DNA from: Vicia villosa
Lineage: Eukaryota; Streptophyta; Magnoliopsida; Fabales; Fabaceae
Reading direction: 5' to 3'
Length of the DNA: 64,000 bases
Assembly (NCBI RefSeq): GCF_029867415.1
Contig: NW_026705157.1
Location: 248,001 to 312,000 of the forward strand
Numbering within the stretch: the first letter of the stretch is position 1; every line of letters begins with the position of its first letter. Under the pieces are notes generated by a model. It worked only from the letters and a program-made list of their open reading frames with translations, did no database searches and had not been told where the DNA came from. Below are positions 32,690 to 46,629 of the stretch, piece after piece. The position numbers were made by a program, and so were the translations under genes.

Positions 32690-33243
32690 TGGAAGAGAAG
32701 ATCAATCCTAGTGATTGATATATGTTCATCAATATTACTACTCAAATATATTTGGTTATTATTGACTTGCTATCCATGATTGTTGGAAGCAAGGGTTTTT
32801 GATTAGTGAGAGGATTGTTCTCATAATCAATTTAGTAAATCCAAGAGGATTGTTCTTGGTGGTTGAAATCTTGTTGTCCAGGATTGTTGGAAACAAGTGA
32901 GTCATTAAGGGAGGATTGTTCTCTTAGTGTACTTAGTGAAAATCCAAAAGGATTGTTCTTGGTGTTTGGTTTGTTTTATGTAAGTCACAAACAATAGTAA
33001 AATCTCTTTCATGTTGAAAGGGGACTGGAGTACTCTCGGACTGTGAGGGGAACCAGTATACATCATTGTGTTATTTACTTTTCCGCATTTACCGCTTTCA
33101 CAAATCATAACCAGAAAAGAAAGTAACACATTTCCAAACTCTTGCACCAAACTAGAAAAATAAGAACAACTTGTTTCTAAAACCGGATAAAATTTCAAGG
33201 TCCTAATTCACTCCCCCCCCCCTCTTAGGCGCACACTTCGTAC
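32690..33243 (+). repeat. LTR/leader-like remnant
   Basis: The phrase AGGATTGTTCT(T/C) occurs four times between 32810 and 32960 with GGTG or AGTG following, a repetitive leader seen in plant LTR elements. It ends with an 11-C run, CTCTTAGG (33210-33230), typical of an LTR end. Its relation to the Tnt1-like pol downstream is unclear, since the 3' LTR at 40640 does not match it. Confidence 0.45.
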
Positions 33244-33978
33244 TTACATAAATGACTTTAGTCTATGGCGCTTGAAGATGAAAGTCCTTATTCAACAGGT
33301 TTTGTTAACAGCGTTGAAATGATTAGAAAAGATGGATTTTTCCCTAACGGCAAAGGGGAAGACGACGATGATAATGAAATCACATAGTATCATCGTATTG
33401 AGCCTTGGTGATAAGGTTCTCCGACAGATCTCGAAGGAGAAAAATGCAGCTGGTGTGTATGGACGAAACACTAAGGTTTGTACATGACCAAATCATCGGT
33501 CAATCACCTTGGCTAAAGTAAGTTCTGTATTCATTCAAGATGAGTGAAGATGAAGTCTTGACTAACCAATTAGATATGTTCAATAATACAATTCTTGATC
33601 TAGAGAATATTGAGGTTACCATCAGCGATGAAGATCAAGCGTTGCTATTGATGTGTGCTCTACCAAGATATTATGCTCACTTAAAAGAAACCCTCTTGTA
33701 TGGAAGAGAGTCTCTGGCCTTTGAAGAAGTTTAATCAGCCTTTTACTTGAATGATTTAAACGAAAGAAAGGAGCACAAGTCATCACCTGTTGGTGAATGA
33801 TTGTCCGTTAAAGAAAATTTTCTCGAAGAAGGATGGTAAGTTTAAGAAGAAGAAGGGTAAAGGTCTACAGAAGTCTTATGGTGGTGATGCTCTTGCTATT
33901 AGGTGTTACCACTGTAAGAAGGAAGGTCATATCAAAAAAGTGTGTCCTGACAGGTTGAAGAGTTATGGTGATGGCAAG
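33244..33978 (+). pseudogene. Tnt1-like gag remnant
   Basis: Broken frames: MALEDE start near 33263, then 33540-33734 with a LPRYYAHLKETLLYG block (UBN2 capsid type), and a lysine-rich part with zinc knuckle CYHCKKEGHIKKVC at about 33903-33945. The frame is cut by the solo LTR right after GDGK and continues with DNANAAI beyond it. Confidence 0.78.
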
Positions 33979-36176
33979 CATAGCACCCTAAAACCCCAAC
34001 GTATAATAATATGAAATAATTCAATTATAAAACGTTTAGGGTGTCAAACATCACATCACAAACCTGCTCTGTAACATTTTAAATAAAAACATATAATTCA
34101 AAATACTTGTTATCACATGCTCGCCTTTACTTGGGCTCATCACAGCAAAATTAATCAAAAACACACATCTCATCAATTAAATAAGTCTCATGATAATTCT
34201 TTATTTGAAATTAAACGTAGTTATGGCAAAAGCCTTCAACATAAAAAAAACTCAAAAACATCAAGAGTAATAACATTTAACTCTCACAATAGCAACTCAT
34301 AATCAAATGAAACCATAAACTTTTGTCTGCCCGGTGTTACATATCATAGCAATGAAATTTACAATGTATAAAACGGAAAAGAAAGAATAGCCTCAACGCC
34401 ATCCTCCAGCTCTAAAGGAGCTACTCATCTACCTGTTTGTATGTACCCCAAGAAGGAGCACAGAATACCATAAACAACAAAGAGGTGAGAATATGCTTAA
34501 AATATATAATGGTGCAAAAGAAATGCAAGGGTAGCCTAAAACAAATATATCATCTTTCATCCATTTCAATCACATCAAATACCATAACTCATATGTGTTA
34601 GCCAAAAAAACTCAATTGCACAACCTTTAAGTAATACAATGCAGACAATGACTCAACTCATGCATGTGGCACCAACATAACAAAGATTTTTCATATGAAC
34701 TGGGTCCCAACATCTAAACCCCGAGGCCCTCATCTGAGTTTTATTCAAGTCACTAGTCCCTTCATCTAAACTAATGACTCGCCTCTTTCACAACAACAAC
34801 ACATGTGATGCATATATATATACATATATATATATATAAATATATATAATGCACAACAACAACTCAACAATGAATTTACGGTCCCACATCTGACTGTAAA
34901 TAATCATGCACAATAGCAGCAAAGTAATCCCCAAGGCTGAATAACACACCACAAATCTTAATTACAATCATCACATAATTATCACACAACAACACAATTT
35001 CACCAACAATCGAATATCCGATTAAATTATGTAATCAATTAAAAATTCATCAAACAGACTAAACATCAACTGCACGAGGAAACAACATTGAAAATCCAAC
35101 TCAGCAACTGAAAACGCAACTACTAACAGGGTGACAACTAGCTCGTCATTAGGGTGACGACCGTCGCCCTCTATAGACCAGAACGGTCTCCCCGTCCCCT
35201 TTCGCTAATGAGTGTCATTCATCTTTAGCGTGTGACGAACTGGTTGTTGTAAGAGTGAAGACTAGGTCGTCGTAAGCGTGACGACCGTCATGCAAGAGCT
35301 GGAACATTTTTCTCCGCTTTCTTCAACAGAGTTTTTCCAAAACTCTGATTTTTCGCCCCAAAACACCCAAATCGACCAGAATCAGTAGAGGGTCAACATA
35401 TTATCATCAAAACATCATACCTCAATTAATTAACATATAAAATCATCGATTATTCGCCACTTTTGACTTTTTATTCATCAAAATCGTAACACACATATGA
35501 ACACAAACTCTTACCAAATTCACCAACAAGATCATACAATTTTCATGGTAAAAATCAGTGCACGAAAATCAAATAATTACATAATTTATCTCATGTTATC
35601 ACAACAATCACATTCATATCATCCATCATTCATCAATGGAAAAAGTAGAGAAACCCTAATGGAGAGTAAGGACTTCTTCCTACCCAATCATGCAATTGAC
35701 GCCATATTTAAAGTAATTCCTCCTACCTTAAATTTCCAGCAAAACAAGCTCTACAACAATGGTGATTTCTTCCCAGACCCTTGTTCTTCCTTTTCTCTCA
35801 CTTTGTCTTTTTCTCTAATTCTCCAAAATAACACGTACTGTCATAATTAGGCTATCCCTAAACCCTTTTTATTACAAAACCTAATTTTAATATTTTAATT
35901 ATATCCCTTTGGCTCAACTTTTTTACTTTCACTTCCTTATCCCTTTATTTCTATTAATTCTAAATTTCACTCCAAAAACACTTCTATTTCTAATTATTAA
36001 TATTATTTTAATTCTACTTATTTAATTAAATAAAAAAATCATACTCTACCAACCCCAAACATCACATACACATATAGGTTTCACCAACTATTAATCCATA
36101 GCACATAAAATTCATTTTAATTAAATAAAGCACATAATCAGTTAAGTAAATAATTTAAAGAAAACGGGGTGTTACA
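33979..36176 (-). mobile_element. Solo LTR, 2198 bp, Ty3-type
   Basis: The right end is GGGTGTTACA (36176), which on the minus strand reads TGTAACACCC. The left end, CATAGCACCC at 33979, would be its complement with three transitions. Flanks are GCAAG (33974-33978) and ACAAG (36177-36181), a 5-bp duplication with one transition. Coding sequence resumes after it. It contains repeated GTGACGACCGTC-type motifs at 35120-35300. Its terminal sequence resembles the solo LTR at 15157-18071, but in opposite orientation and with a different interior. Confidence 0.8.
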
Positions 36177-37740
36177 ACAAGGACAATGCTAATGCAGCCA
36201 TTGTTCAAAATGATTATAAATCATCTGATATATTGGTGGTTTCCAGGAGAAATTCTAGCAAGGAATGAATTATGGATTCAGGTTGCACTTGGCAGATGAC
36301 TCCAAGCAAATATGTATTTGAGGAACTATGTGATCACAGTGGTGGATCAGTGTTGTTGGGAAACAATAAAGTAACAAAATTGCAGGAGTTGGATCTATTA
36401 GATTAAAGCTTCATGATGAGTCAATAAAGATGTTGACTGGGGTTGAAGGAAGTCTTGAGAGGCATTAAGAGGAAAGATCTGTATATCCTTGAGGCTAAGG
36501 TTGTAAGTGGTTTAGCGGAAGTAGCATCCATGAAACATGTGTCGAAGACTGAGTTATGGCACATGAGACTTAGCCATGTCAGTGAATGGGGCCTGGTCGA
36601 ATTAGAAAAGCAAAATCTGCTAGGTGATGACAAGCTCAAAAAAATGGAGTTTTGTGAACCTTGTGTATTTGGTAAATCCTGTAGAGTGAAGTTTAACAGA
36701 GGTAAACAAAGAACACATGGATACCTTGACTATATACATGCTGATCTTTGGGGGCCTGCAAGGACTCCCTCACACTTATGTGCAATATATTTTCTATCCA
36801 TAGTTGATGATTACTCACGAAAGTTATAGGTATTCATTCAGAAAGCTATGAATGAAAATTTTGAAAATTTCAAAAGTTAGAAGACTTTGGTCGAAAACCA
36901 AACTAGTAGGAAATTTAAGATCTTGAGGAATGACAATGGTCTTGAATTTTGCAATGAAGCTTTCGACAGCTATTGTGTTATGCCTGGTATTGTAAGGCAT
37001 AAAACTACTGCATGTACTCCCTAGTAAAATGGTTAGCTTAAAGGTTTAATCGAATTATTCTGGAAAGGGTGAGGTGCATGTGGTTTAATGCGTAGTTAAA
37101 TAAGGTTTTTTTTGGCTGGGGTAGTCATGATTGCAGCTTACATGATAAATAGTTGTCTCTCGACTACTTTAGAGATGAAGACACGTGAAGAGGTTTGGTC
37201 AGGTCATCCACCAGAACTCGGGAAACTTAGAGTATTTGGTTGTGTAGTATATGCTCATATTAGGCAAGAAAATGTCGAACCTGGAGCTCTGATATGCATG
37301 TTCCATGGATACCCTGAAAGAGTCAAAGCTTATAGGTTGGGGTGCCTAGAGCCAAGTCACATGAGGTGTATCACAAATAGAGATGAAGTTTTCAATAAAG
37401 CTAAGATGGCTTTCAAGAAAATTGATTATGTTGATCAAAGTACGAAGATCTCTAAAGAGGAGCTGGAACATGAGGAGTTTCCTATTGATGTGGAGCATGT
37501 TGATAATGAAATTCAAGACCCAGATGAAGTCGAAGAAGAAGCACAATATGCTGAAATAAATGAGGAGGTTGATAATGAGTATCTCTTAGCTAGAGATAGA
37601 TTCAGGAGAATCGGCAAACCACCTTTAAGACTTGGTTATGCATATCTCTTAGCTTATGCCTTAATCTATGTAAGTGTGGTTTTGGATAAAGAACCTAGAG
37701 ACTATAAAGAAGTTATGTGGAGTCGAGAAAAGATTGGATA
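36177..37740 (+). pseudogene. Tnt1-like protease and integrase remnant
   Basis: Starts with the protease motif MDSGCTWQMTP (Asp-Ser-Gly kept). Then comes GAG-pre-integrase ELWHMRLSHV with the zinc-finger CEPCVFGKSCRVKF. Integrase blocks YIHADLWGPA, LSIVDDYSRK and, in another frame, LRNDNGLEF give the DDE residues. The tail LRVFGCVVYAHI is in the frame 37112-37741. At least six stops or frameshifts interrupt it. Confidence 0.83.
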
Positions 37741-38141
37741 GCTTAAAGCCACAGATGATAAGATGAAGTATCATAATGATACAAACACTTGGGAGCTAAT
37801 TAAGAAACCCATATGGGCCAGATTACTCAGTTGTAAGTAGATCTTCAACGTGAAGGAAGGAATTGAAGAAGTGATGTTGAAGAAATACAAGGCAAGATTG
37901 GTCGCTAAAAGGGTTCACTCCGAAAGAAGAAGTCGACTTCAATGATGTGTTCTCTCATGTTGTGAAGCACAGGTCCATTTGAACGTTGTTTGCTATGGTG
38001 GCCAAGTTCGACCTAGAATTGGAACAGATGGATTTGAAAACTGCTTTCTTGTATGGTGATCTAGATGAAAAAATCCTCATGAAGAAACCTGAAGGGTATG
38101 AAGAAAAAGGCAAAGAGGATTATATGTGCAAAATGAATAGG
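37741..38141 (+). pseudogene. Tnt1-like reverse transcriptase, first part
   Basis: Broken frames carry YKARLVAK-like and EQMDLKTAFLYGDL blocks before the solo LTR at 38142. It continues at 39406 after the duplicated ATAGG. Confidence 0.72.
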
Positions 38142-39400
38142 TGTTAGAAAGCATAGGATAAGTATTTCTAGTATCGTCTCCTCAGGGATTGATGCGATAT
38201 TATCGCCGTTCTACAACTTAGTGTATTTTGAGTTAAGTTTTGGTTAATAGTTTGGTGACATGAAATATTAATAGCATGAAGAGTAAGTAAAGACAATAAA
38301 ATAGGGTTTGAAAATGATTTAAGAAAACTGTGTCAAGATTAGTGTTCGTTAGTTAGCTTCATATGTACTCTAATGATCATATATATGAACCTATTAATGA
38401 TTAATACAATCACGTATCCTCTCGATACCGTTTATCTCTAAAGCAATATCGTGATTATTATCATATTAACCGTCAGATGATCTCTCATGCCGACAATCAA
38501 CGTGATAATCTTAAAAGCTTGATACATGTGATTATCTACTCATAAATCTATCTCTAGAGTTTGTTTATTGATAGATGAATATCTTTTATGTCTAGCTTTG
38601 AAACATATCTCTCAATAGTGATCCAAAACAACAAATGAAACATAAACAACAAGATATTCACCATGTATTGATCATTAACCAAGTTCATACATAATAGATC
38701 AAAGAAAGTACATATTTACAAACTAACTACCTCTAATCTTGACACAAGATGAAACTTAGCCCTCCATATCCATGGAAGCTTCAACAACAAGCAACAAACC
38801 AAGATTTAGTGACATCAAACTCAAGAAGATTGAAGAAAGATGTTGGAAAATCTTGATTTACTCTTAAGAAAAATGGTTTTTCTCTTCTTCTCTTGCCCTA
38901 GAAAAGTTTTCTTGGTTCTCTCTACTTTTTTACAAGATAAGATCACCCTTAAAATATCTCAAAGTGCCTAAAAGTAGTCCCTTGAAAAAGTACCTCCGCT
39001 TAGCGCACAGACGGCCGCTAAGCGGACCACTTAAAATATCTGCTTCCACATAGACGGCCGCTAGGCGGGCTGAGGCCGCTAAGCGGAACTGGCTGAACAC
39101 AAATTTTCCTCTCGCCACTGGAAAGCGCGCTGACACGCCGCTGAGCGGCCCTTGCTGCACAACTCTTCTTCCTTTGGCCTTGAGACTTGCTCCAAAATGC
39201 CATTCTTCCTCCCAAAACTTTTCGCATTGCATAGAACCTACAAAATGCATAAGAAAAGCTTATAAATACTATATTTACTACTAAACTCGATTTTATATAT
39301 TTACACGATTACGAACCGTAATTACATTGAAAAGAAATGAGAAAAGTTATCAGAATACCACAAAAGTTATCAACAATTATCCACATTTTGGATTCTAACA
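38142..39400. mobile_element. Solo LTR, 1259 bp
   Basis: TGTTAGAA at 38142 and TTCTAACA ending at 39400; ATAGG is duplicated on both sides (38137-38141 and 39401-39405). The early phrase GTATCGTCTCCTCAGGGATTG is found in plant Ty3 LTR/leader regions. Palindromes GCCGCTAAGCGG and variants lie at about 39000-39150, upstream of CTTATAAATAC at 39258-39268, a TATA candidate on the plus strand. No internal coding region. Confidence 0.9.
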
Positions 39401-39405
39401 ATAGG

Positions 39406-40520
39406 TCATTATATGGCCTGAAGGAATATCTTATGCAAGGGAATAAGAGGTTTGATATGTTCATGACACGCATAGATCTCACTTGAAGTTAGTTCGACCG
39501 ATGTGTTTACTTCAAATTTTGACCTGGAAGTTCACTTGTGAGTTTGTTGCTTTGTGTGGATGATATCCTAATAACCAATGACAGTATCGAAGAACAATTA
39601 AGGGTAAAGGTTGAACTCAGATAGGAGTTTGAGATGAATGATCTTGGTACTTCCACCAGAATCCTTGGGATTGACACCCAGAAAGATAGAAAGCATACAA
39701 GATTATGCTTATCCCAAGAGACATACCTATGCAAGATTCTCGACAAATTTGGTATGTCGAGTTTACAGCCTGTTGTGACTATGACAAATCCTCAATTCAA
39801 GCTAAGTATAATTCAGTGTTCAAGTAATGATGTTGAAAGAGCATATATGAATGTTGTGTGATATGTTAACATAGTATGTTCTTTGATGTATGATATGGTT
39901 TGCACTAGGCCAGACATAGCATATGAAGTGAGATTTGTAAGCAGGTATATGGCCAATCTTGGAAAGGCGCACTGGCAAGCATTGAAGTGGATTATAAGGT
40001 ACATAAATGGATCTTAGAGTAGAATCCTTATTTATGGTAGAGCCTGTGGTGATGATAACAAAGTAGAAATCGGAGGATTTATCGACTCTAATTATGCAAG
40101 TTGTATGGATTCTAGAAAATCTATTTTAGGAAATGTGTTTACTATGTTTGGTATAACAATCAGTTGGAAAGCAACACTTTAGAACTTTTTGCCTTATCAA
40201 CCACTGAAGCAAAATATATTTCCCTCACCGAAGATGTGAAAGAAGCATTGTGGCTTAAAGGTTTTGCTAAGGAGCTGAAACTTCAAGGTCAAGCAATCAT
40301 TTTCAAATGTGATAGCCAAAGTGCAATACACCTGTTAACGAATTCAACCTATCATGAGCGAACCAAGCACATCGATGTGAGGTTGTATTTTGTTAGAGAG
40401 ATAATCAAGCGTGGATAAGTCCAAGTGTTGAAGGTTTCAACTAATGACAATGTTGTTGATATGATCACCAAGAAATTGTCAAGTTTCAAGTTTTTCCACT
40501 ATATGCAGCTGATATGAGTG
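39406..40520 (+). pseudogene. Tnt1-like reverse transcriptase (second part) and RNase H
   Basis: SLYGLKE follows the solo LTR, then LLLCVDDILI (the catalytic CVDD), an altered GTSTRILGIDT block and, in further frames, TRPDIAYEV, GGFIDSNYASCMDSRKS, ALSTTEAKYISLT, CDSQSAIHL and HERTKHIDVRL. So RNase H is nearly complete but spread over three frames. The end of pol is near 40500. Confidence 0.85.
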
Positions 40521-40639
40521 CATGATTACAACTAGTTGGTTTTATGGTTCGAAGTTTGTTCCAAGGTAAAGATTTGTAGCTTATAGGTTATAAGCTAGTG
40601 TAGTAGCAAACTTTGTCGAAGTCGAAAAGTAAATGTAGC
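40521..40639 (+). other. Polypurine-tract region of the Tnt1-like element
   Basis: TTCCAAGGTAAAGATTTGT at 40559-40577 resembles the copia tract CCAAGGTGGAGATTTGT that precedes 3' LTRs. Confidence 0.55.
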
Positions 40640-40759
40640 TGTTGAAATATGCTAGGTTGTTAGCATATTGAATTGGGCCAATCTGTTAGCCTAAATGTTT
40701 AGTATGTTAATTGAAATCTAGGGTTTAGTTTTCTTATAAATAGCATACTAGTCATCACT
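40640..40759 (+). repeat. 3' LTR of the Tnt1-like element, first part (continues at 60642-60837)
   Basis: Starts TGTTGAAATATG; TTATAAATAGC at 40733-40743 is a TATA box. The CACTA element entered 15-20 bp downstream of it. The remainder, with GTTTTATAAC and GATAAATAAACC (polyadenylation-like), ends near 60837 in CTAAACA. Joined length about 316 bp. Confidence 0.72.
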
Positions 40760-40999
40760 CACTAGTACAGATAGAGGATTTAACACCAGCTTTTTTGCCT
40801 TTTAACACCTGTTTTTGTAACGGTGTTGCATCTATCGGTATTGTAAATATAAGTTTTAACACCTGTTTTAAAAAAAGGTGTAACAACTTCAATTTTACAC
40901 CTATTTAAAACCGGTATGACATGTGCATAGACTGGTATAACATGTCAATATTTGGTTCCGGTTAATAGTGTGACAGGTGTAAATTGTTTCCATATAACA

Positions 41000-42947
41000 C
41001 CTAACTTTAGTACAAAACCAGTGTTAAAAATCACTTTTTAATAAAAAAAAATTTACCACTCCTTATCAGGAAAACCATACTTTGACCATTAGCACCAAAC
41101 GTACCAATATTTACACTTCAGACAATAAATTAATTATATATATTAAATTGTATGAATACTAATACATATAGGTTAACTTTGGAATACTTGATTCTCAATT
41201 GAAAAATATTAGATAGGCACAATTCAAGTTTTTGGATAATCCTAGTATAAACATATATCAAAATAGAAAAACTCTCTAAAACACACAGGATAAAGCTAAA
41301 CACAGTATAATCTCTTAGGCTTAGATGAGCATAGAAAATAAGTCATGCATCTTTCAACATTGCATTCCACATTACTTTAAATGATGATCCTTTTCTGCAA
41401 CATAAACATGGAAAAATCAGGTGTCGAGACAGATGAGATGACAAAAGATCAATAGGAAGACTCAAATAATAAGGTAGTTGAGTAACAAAAAAAATTAAAA
41501 ATGAATCAAAGTGAGAAACACATTTTATGGATCATAGTATTTGAGTGATCTCCAACCTTGTCAAATAGGTGAGACATGCCCAAATAATTTGAGCTCTTAA
41601 AAAATTGATCAATGTCCTTCAATATTATCTAACCATATTCTCTTGGCTACAAAGGTTTTCAATCAAAATTACAATTAAATAAAATTACTAAATAATATAA
41701 GATGTAAATTTAGAAGCATAGCATACCTTACCAACAATATTTAGATCCTTTTTATAGAATGATGAATCTTTTGTTGGATACTTCCACTAAGAACTTCAAG
41801 TGTCAACACTAAAAAAAATCTCAATACCAAACTTCTCAGTTGCTCTGCCACTTTGCATATACTCTGCCATGGAGTATGTATGCTTGCTCAAACACCACAG
41901 AGTTTATATGTGAAAGAAACAGTTACTTAAGTTAAATACTAGCCTTACTTAAACTATTTATATGGCCTAAGACAAAATACAAGGAAGCAAAACATGATAC
42001 AAGATTAAGATGAAATGATAGGTGCAGGTCTAGTATATACACAATATAACACACCATAAAGTAAGTTTTTTTTTTTGAATCAACCAAAAATAACACCATA
42101 AAGTAAGTAATAACATATACACATATTTTATGTCATTTTCATATGCTACTAATTTTCATATGCTAGTAGCTTTGCAGACATCTATTAACAATCAAAATCA
42201 AAAGATAAACCATGATGATTCACAAAACCTTACCAAATAAATCATAACCATCAAAGCAAATAATCAAATTCAATTGAGACTACTAAGTAACTTCAATTTT
42301 TAGACATTAGAGATAATGTTAATGGTGTTGTTATTAAATTTTCTGCTACCCAAAACCTAACCAATTAACCAGTCAAATTTCATACCCACCAATATAATCA
42401 TAGTTGACAGCTTATGAATTTGAATCAAACTGATACACGGTTTATCTCTTAAGAAAATACAAGATTAACAAAATTCACGAAATTAAAGTGAGACTTTAAG
42501 GAAAATATTAAATAATTACAAAATAATAATAATTCTAATAATAATAACAACAATAATAATGATAATTATAATAATTAAAAGTCCATACCCTAAAGATCTA
42601 GACGGTGTGTTTTGACCAACACAATACTGCGGCGGATGAAGATACGACATTCGATTAACACAACACTGCTGCGTATGTTGCAATAGGAAGGAATCACCGA
42701 CTCTGAGAGCAAACAAATCGAGAGAAGAATTGAGAGGGATTCCAAATTAGACTTGAAATTGGTCAACGATTCCGATTTGGAGAAAGATTGATTCCAAAAA
42801 GATAGATTATGAAACGTTTGTGATTCGAAATAGGTTTCAAAAGGGTTTTGATTCTAAAACGTTTCGAGAAACGATAAGGTTTTCTGTGTTTGATTCATTG
42901 AGAGAAAAGGTAAAATTGTGAATCGAAAGAGAGAGTACCGGTTGTTA
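41000..42947. other. CACTA interior, no gene recognised
   Basis: AT-rich. It includes an (AAT)n stretch at 42521-42577. The short frame at 42516-42716 (minus) might be an old first exon, but shows no domain. Confidence 0.45.
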
Positions 42948-43808
42948 CACTATTTACAATCGTTTCCAAATTCAACACCCTACTTTTTCACTTTTTATAC
43001 TCCACGTCATCTTCTCTCTCTTCCACCTAATAATTAAACACACATTCAACTTTTATTCACCAATAGTTTTGTTTAATAAAATTCAACACCCTACCCCACT
43101 ACTTTTATTTTATATTCTTATTTTTTTTTATTTTTTTTTTATGATTATATATTAAAATTAATTATATATTAATATTATTATCAATTGAAATTATTAAAAA
43201 TGATGAATTTTAATATTATTAATTATATATTAATATTATTATCAATTGAAATTATGAAAAATTATGAAAAAAGTGGAATTTTTTGGTGTGTCCAAATCAA
43301 ATGAACCAAGTCTCTATCTATAATATAAGAAAGAAAACTGTGCTGGATTATACAACCTAACCCTTGCTTTATTAAGTGACAAATCTCACTTATGGGGGCA
43401 AATTAGGTCCAAAGTAATCATTTGTCAGGCAATTAGATGGTATTAGTTACATAATTGGGACCTTTTTGTGCCATTCCTTCGCTGTCTCCATTATTTTATA
43501 TTATTCAACCCATTCACCGGTTGCATATGGACGAGAAAAAGTAGAAAAGTTTCCTCTGCAAAACAGCAACAGCAGTCATGGTCTTCCCAATGAATACACT
43601 GTTTGCAGGTATCATTCTTTCTTTCCTTCTCTTTCTTTCTTTTCTCTTCTCTTTCTTCACTTTTCCCATCTACCTGGTCTGTCCGGATCAAACCTAACAC
43701 AAAAAAACCAAAAACAGGTATCAATCTTTCTTTCCTCTTCTCTTTCTTTCTTTCCTCTTTTCTTTCATCAGTTTTCCCTTTTCCCATTTACTGGTTTTGT
43801 AGATTTTC

Positions 43809-46629
43809 ATGGCTAGACCCTTTGAGCTGGTGAAGAACATTAATGATACGAAGGAGCTTTGGAAACTTGCGGTCCGTATCCATCACAAATGGACCGTTGT
43901 TAATAAGAACAAGGAACACTTTGAGTTGGTTGTCGTTGACAAAGATGTAAGCATCTCTATCCGTCTCATTTGGTGTATAATGTTTATCGTTTGTTTTTAT
44001 GTTCCTGCAGTTTTTGAGTTGGGTTTATATCATTAACTCTCTTTGTCTTGGTCCTTTTTTTAAACCTCCATTTTATATGAATCACTGCTTTTTGTTCATT
44101 TTATATCACGTTTCTGTTTTTTTCTGTGCTTGCAAACCCGGTTTGACATCCTCTAAGCTGCAAACACAAATATTGATATCCAACATTCTTGTGGTTTATC
44201 TTTGTAACTTTCTTCAACTAATATCTTTCTTCAAATGTGTTTCCACTTTTCGTTAATTGTTGCTCTTTAAATGTTTGCTTTTTCCTCTATCATGCAGGGT
44301 TGTGACATCCATGTCAAAGTTCCACATCCTTTTAAACAAGCCTATGATTCACTATTAACCGTTGACAACACTTATACAATATCGAACTTTCAAGTCTCTC
44401 TTAATGATTTACTTTTCAAGCCTTCAGATCACAAGTTTATGTTGACATTTACTGGTGGTACATCTGTTACAGACAAGAATAAACATGATATTCCTGCAAA
44501 GCCACTTATATTCACTTCTTTTACTGATATCATGACTGGGAATTGGAAAAAGGATGTTCTAATAGGTATGAACAGATAAACTTCATTTACTTGATGTACT
44601 CAACATATTACTTATTATATTGTATTTTTTGATTTTTAAACAGATGTCATTGGAATGGTGACAGAAATTGGTTACACCCAACTTCAACAAGGGGGCAAGA
44701 AACAGCAGATCAATCTTATGTTGAAATATTTGTCGTATGCAAACCGGTTATTCAACTTCCCGCTAATCCTTTCTTATATGTCATACTAACCTTTGAATAT
44801 TCTTTTATTGTGTTTAGGGGCAACACTTTGAATTGCACTTTGTGGGAAGGATATGCAGTGCAGTTCCATGATTTCAGTAAGGATCGAAAGGATACCGCTC
44901 CAATTATAATTGTTTTGCAATATGCAAAAGTCAAGGAAGAAGGTCTCATTTTATTATACATGTACAACATATTTATCATACTGTTTATTTATATATTTAC
45001 AATAATCTAACTAACTTTATTCTTCGATTTCAACATTAGGAAAGTTTCCATTGTCTGTTTCCAACACTTTCAATGTTACAAAGTTGCATGTCAATGATGA
45101 CTTACCTCAGATAAAAGATTTTATTGGAAGGTTACTTTTTATCTCCCATTTCTCATGTATGATTAACATCAAAACTCCTGTATGGTTGATTTGTTTTTAT
45201 CTTTTTTTAGCCTACCAAAATACACTGAATCGGAAACTTCAAGCCAAGCTTTGAGTTTGCAGTCCCAAACTATGTCACAATACTCAAATTCTTCTCAGCA
45301 CAGTCTTTATGATAAGCTTATGTATAAGGCAACTGTACATCCTTTGGCTGATATTGTAAAACTCAAGGAGGTATTGACTTCTTTTTATCTCATTATTATT
45401 CCTTTTACTGGGCCAGAGTTGTTTCATTATCTATCGTTTCATTTTCAGTTGGCTCAGTGTGTTACCGTCGCAACGATATCCAAACTGAAAGCTGCTCAAG
45501 GTGGATGGTACTACCAAGCATGTCATGAGTGTCCTAGGGTTGCCAAAGGAATGCTACCACCTTATGAATGTCCCCTTGGCCACAAAACAGAAACTGCAAT
45601 TTACCGGTAACATGATACCTATTATATGAATTTTTCAATTACATACATAAATGTATACTCACCAACTCAATGTACAACAGGTATAAAATTTTAACTGAGG
45701 TTTTTAATGCCGGAACTAAAGCTACCTTTGTAATATGGGACCGTGAAGCTTTTCAACTTTTGAAGGTCACTGCTGCTCAGATGCGCACTAACTTGATTGA
45801 GGTTTTATCATACCATTCTACCTTGAGCTTTTACATCGTTGACTTCTATCATCTGAGAAACTCTTTACTGACATATTTATTTGTTATCAAAGGCTGGCAT
45901 TACGGACCCTCTTGAGTTCCCGGCGGCACTTGATACTTTAGTTGGAATGACCATGGTTTTCAAAGTCAAATGGCAACCTGACTGGGACAATGGATCTGTT
46001 ATGTCTATACTTGAGGATGATATTGTTAAAAGGGATATACTGCGTTCGTTTGGCCAGGAATTGGTACGTGTATTTTGCTGCTTTATAATGTAGATATATA
46101 AACATTGTAAATGTATAAACCAATCCTAATTTACGTGTATTTTTATTAGCCTGATTCCCAGATTATAACCACTCCTAATCTAACGCAGGTATGTTTGATG
46201 ACGCATTTTTAAATTTGACATTTCTCATTTATGTTTAATTTGTTTGAAAAAATCACTCTTTTTTCTTTTATATTCTTTAAGAACAATGAGAGTGTTGCTG
46301 AAGCTTCTCAGTTGGACGATTGGGACATCATTCCGGTAATACCCATTCCAAAGATGTTCTGTCCGCATAATATTTAATACAATCCGTTCTTTAATATATA
46401 TACATTTGTATTATACCACTGACTTATGCTATATGCCCATTGTGTGGAATCTTCTTCTTATCAGGAAACCGATATTACGTCTAATACATTGTCGGAACCG
46501 CTTACACCAACATCAGCTGCCAAACGGATTGCTCCACATGAATCACAAGACATTACTCCTTTGTCTCAGACGTCTGAAGGACAACAGTCTTCAACAAAAA
46601 TGAAAAAACATATCAAACTGGAGAATTAG
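43809..46629 (+). CDS. Helitron RPA1-like single-stranded DNA-binding protein, 12 exons, intact
   Basis: Exons: 43809-43946, 44298-44565, 44644-44734, 44818-44942, 45040-45130, 45211-45370, 45449-45606, 45681-45801, 45893-46063, 46150-46188, 46282-46335, 46465-46629. All junctions are GT..AG and the phases fit, giving 526 residues with no stop. Exons 1-4 form the first OB fold (the DUF223 type of plant Helitron RPAs), with WTVVNKNKEHFELVVVD and GCDIHVKVP. Exons 7-9 form the C-terminal OB fold with a zinc ribbon, CHEC ... YECPLGH. RPA1 binds single-stranded DNA; in plant Helitrons it probably protects the strand during rolling-circle transposition. The Ser/Thr-rich tail (SQTSEGQQSSTK) ends in a basic KMKKHIKLEN that may be a nuclear signal. 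Confidence 0.9.

Noticed and set aside
43491..43787. Charged Lys/Glu reading frame on the minus strand
   Set aside because: Antisense of the pyrimidine-rich leader of the RPA gene.
43809..46629. Host RPA1 gene
   Set aside because: It lies inside the Helitron ends next to the Rep/helicase and has the short Helitron-type layout, so it is an element gene.
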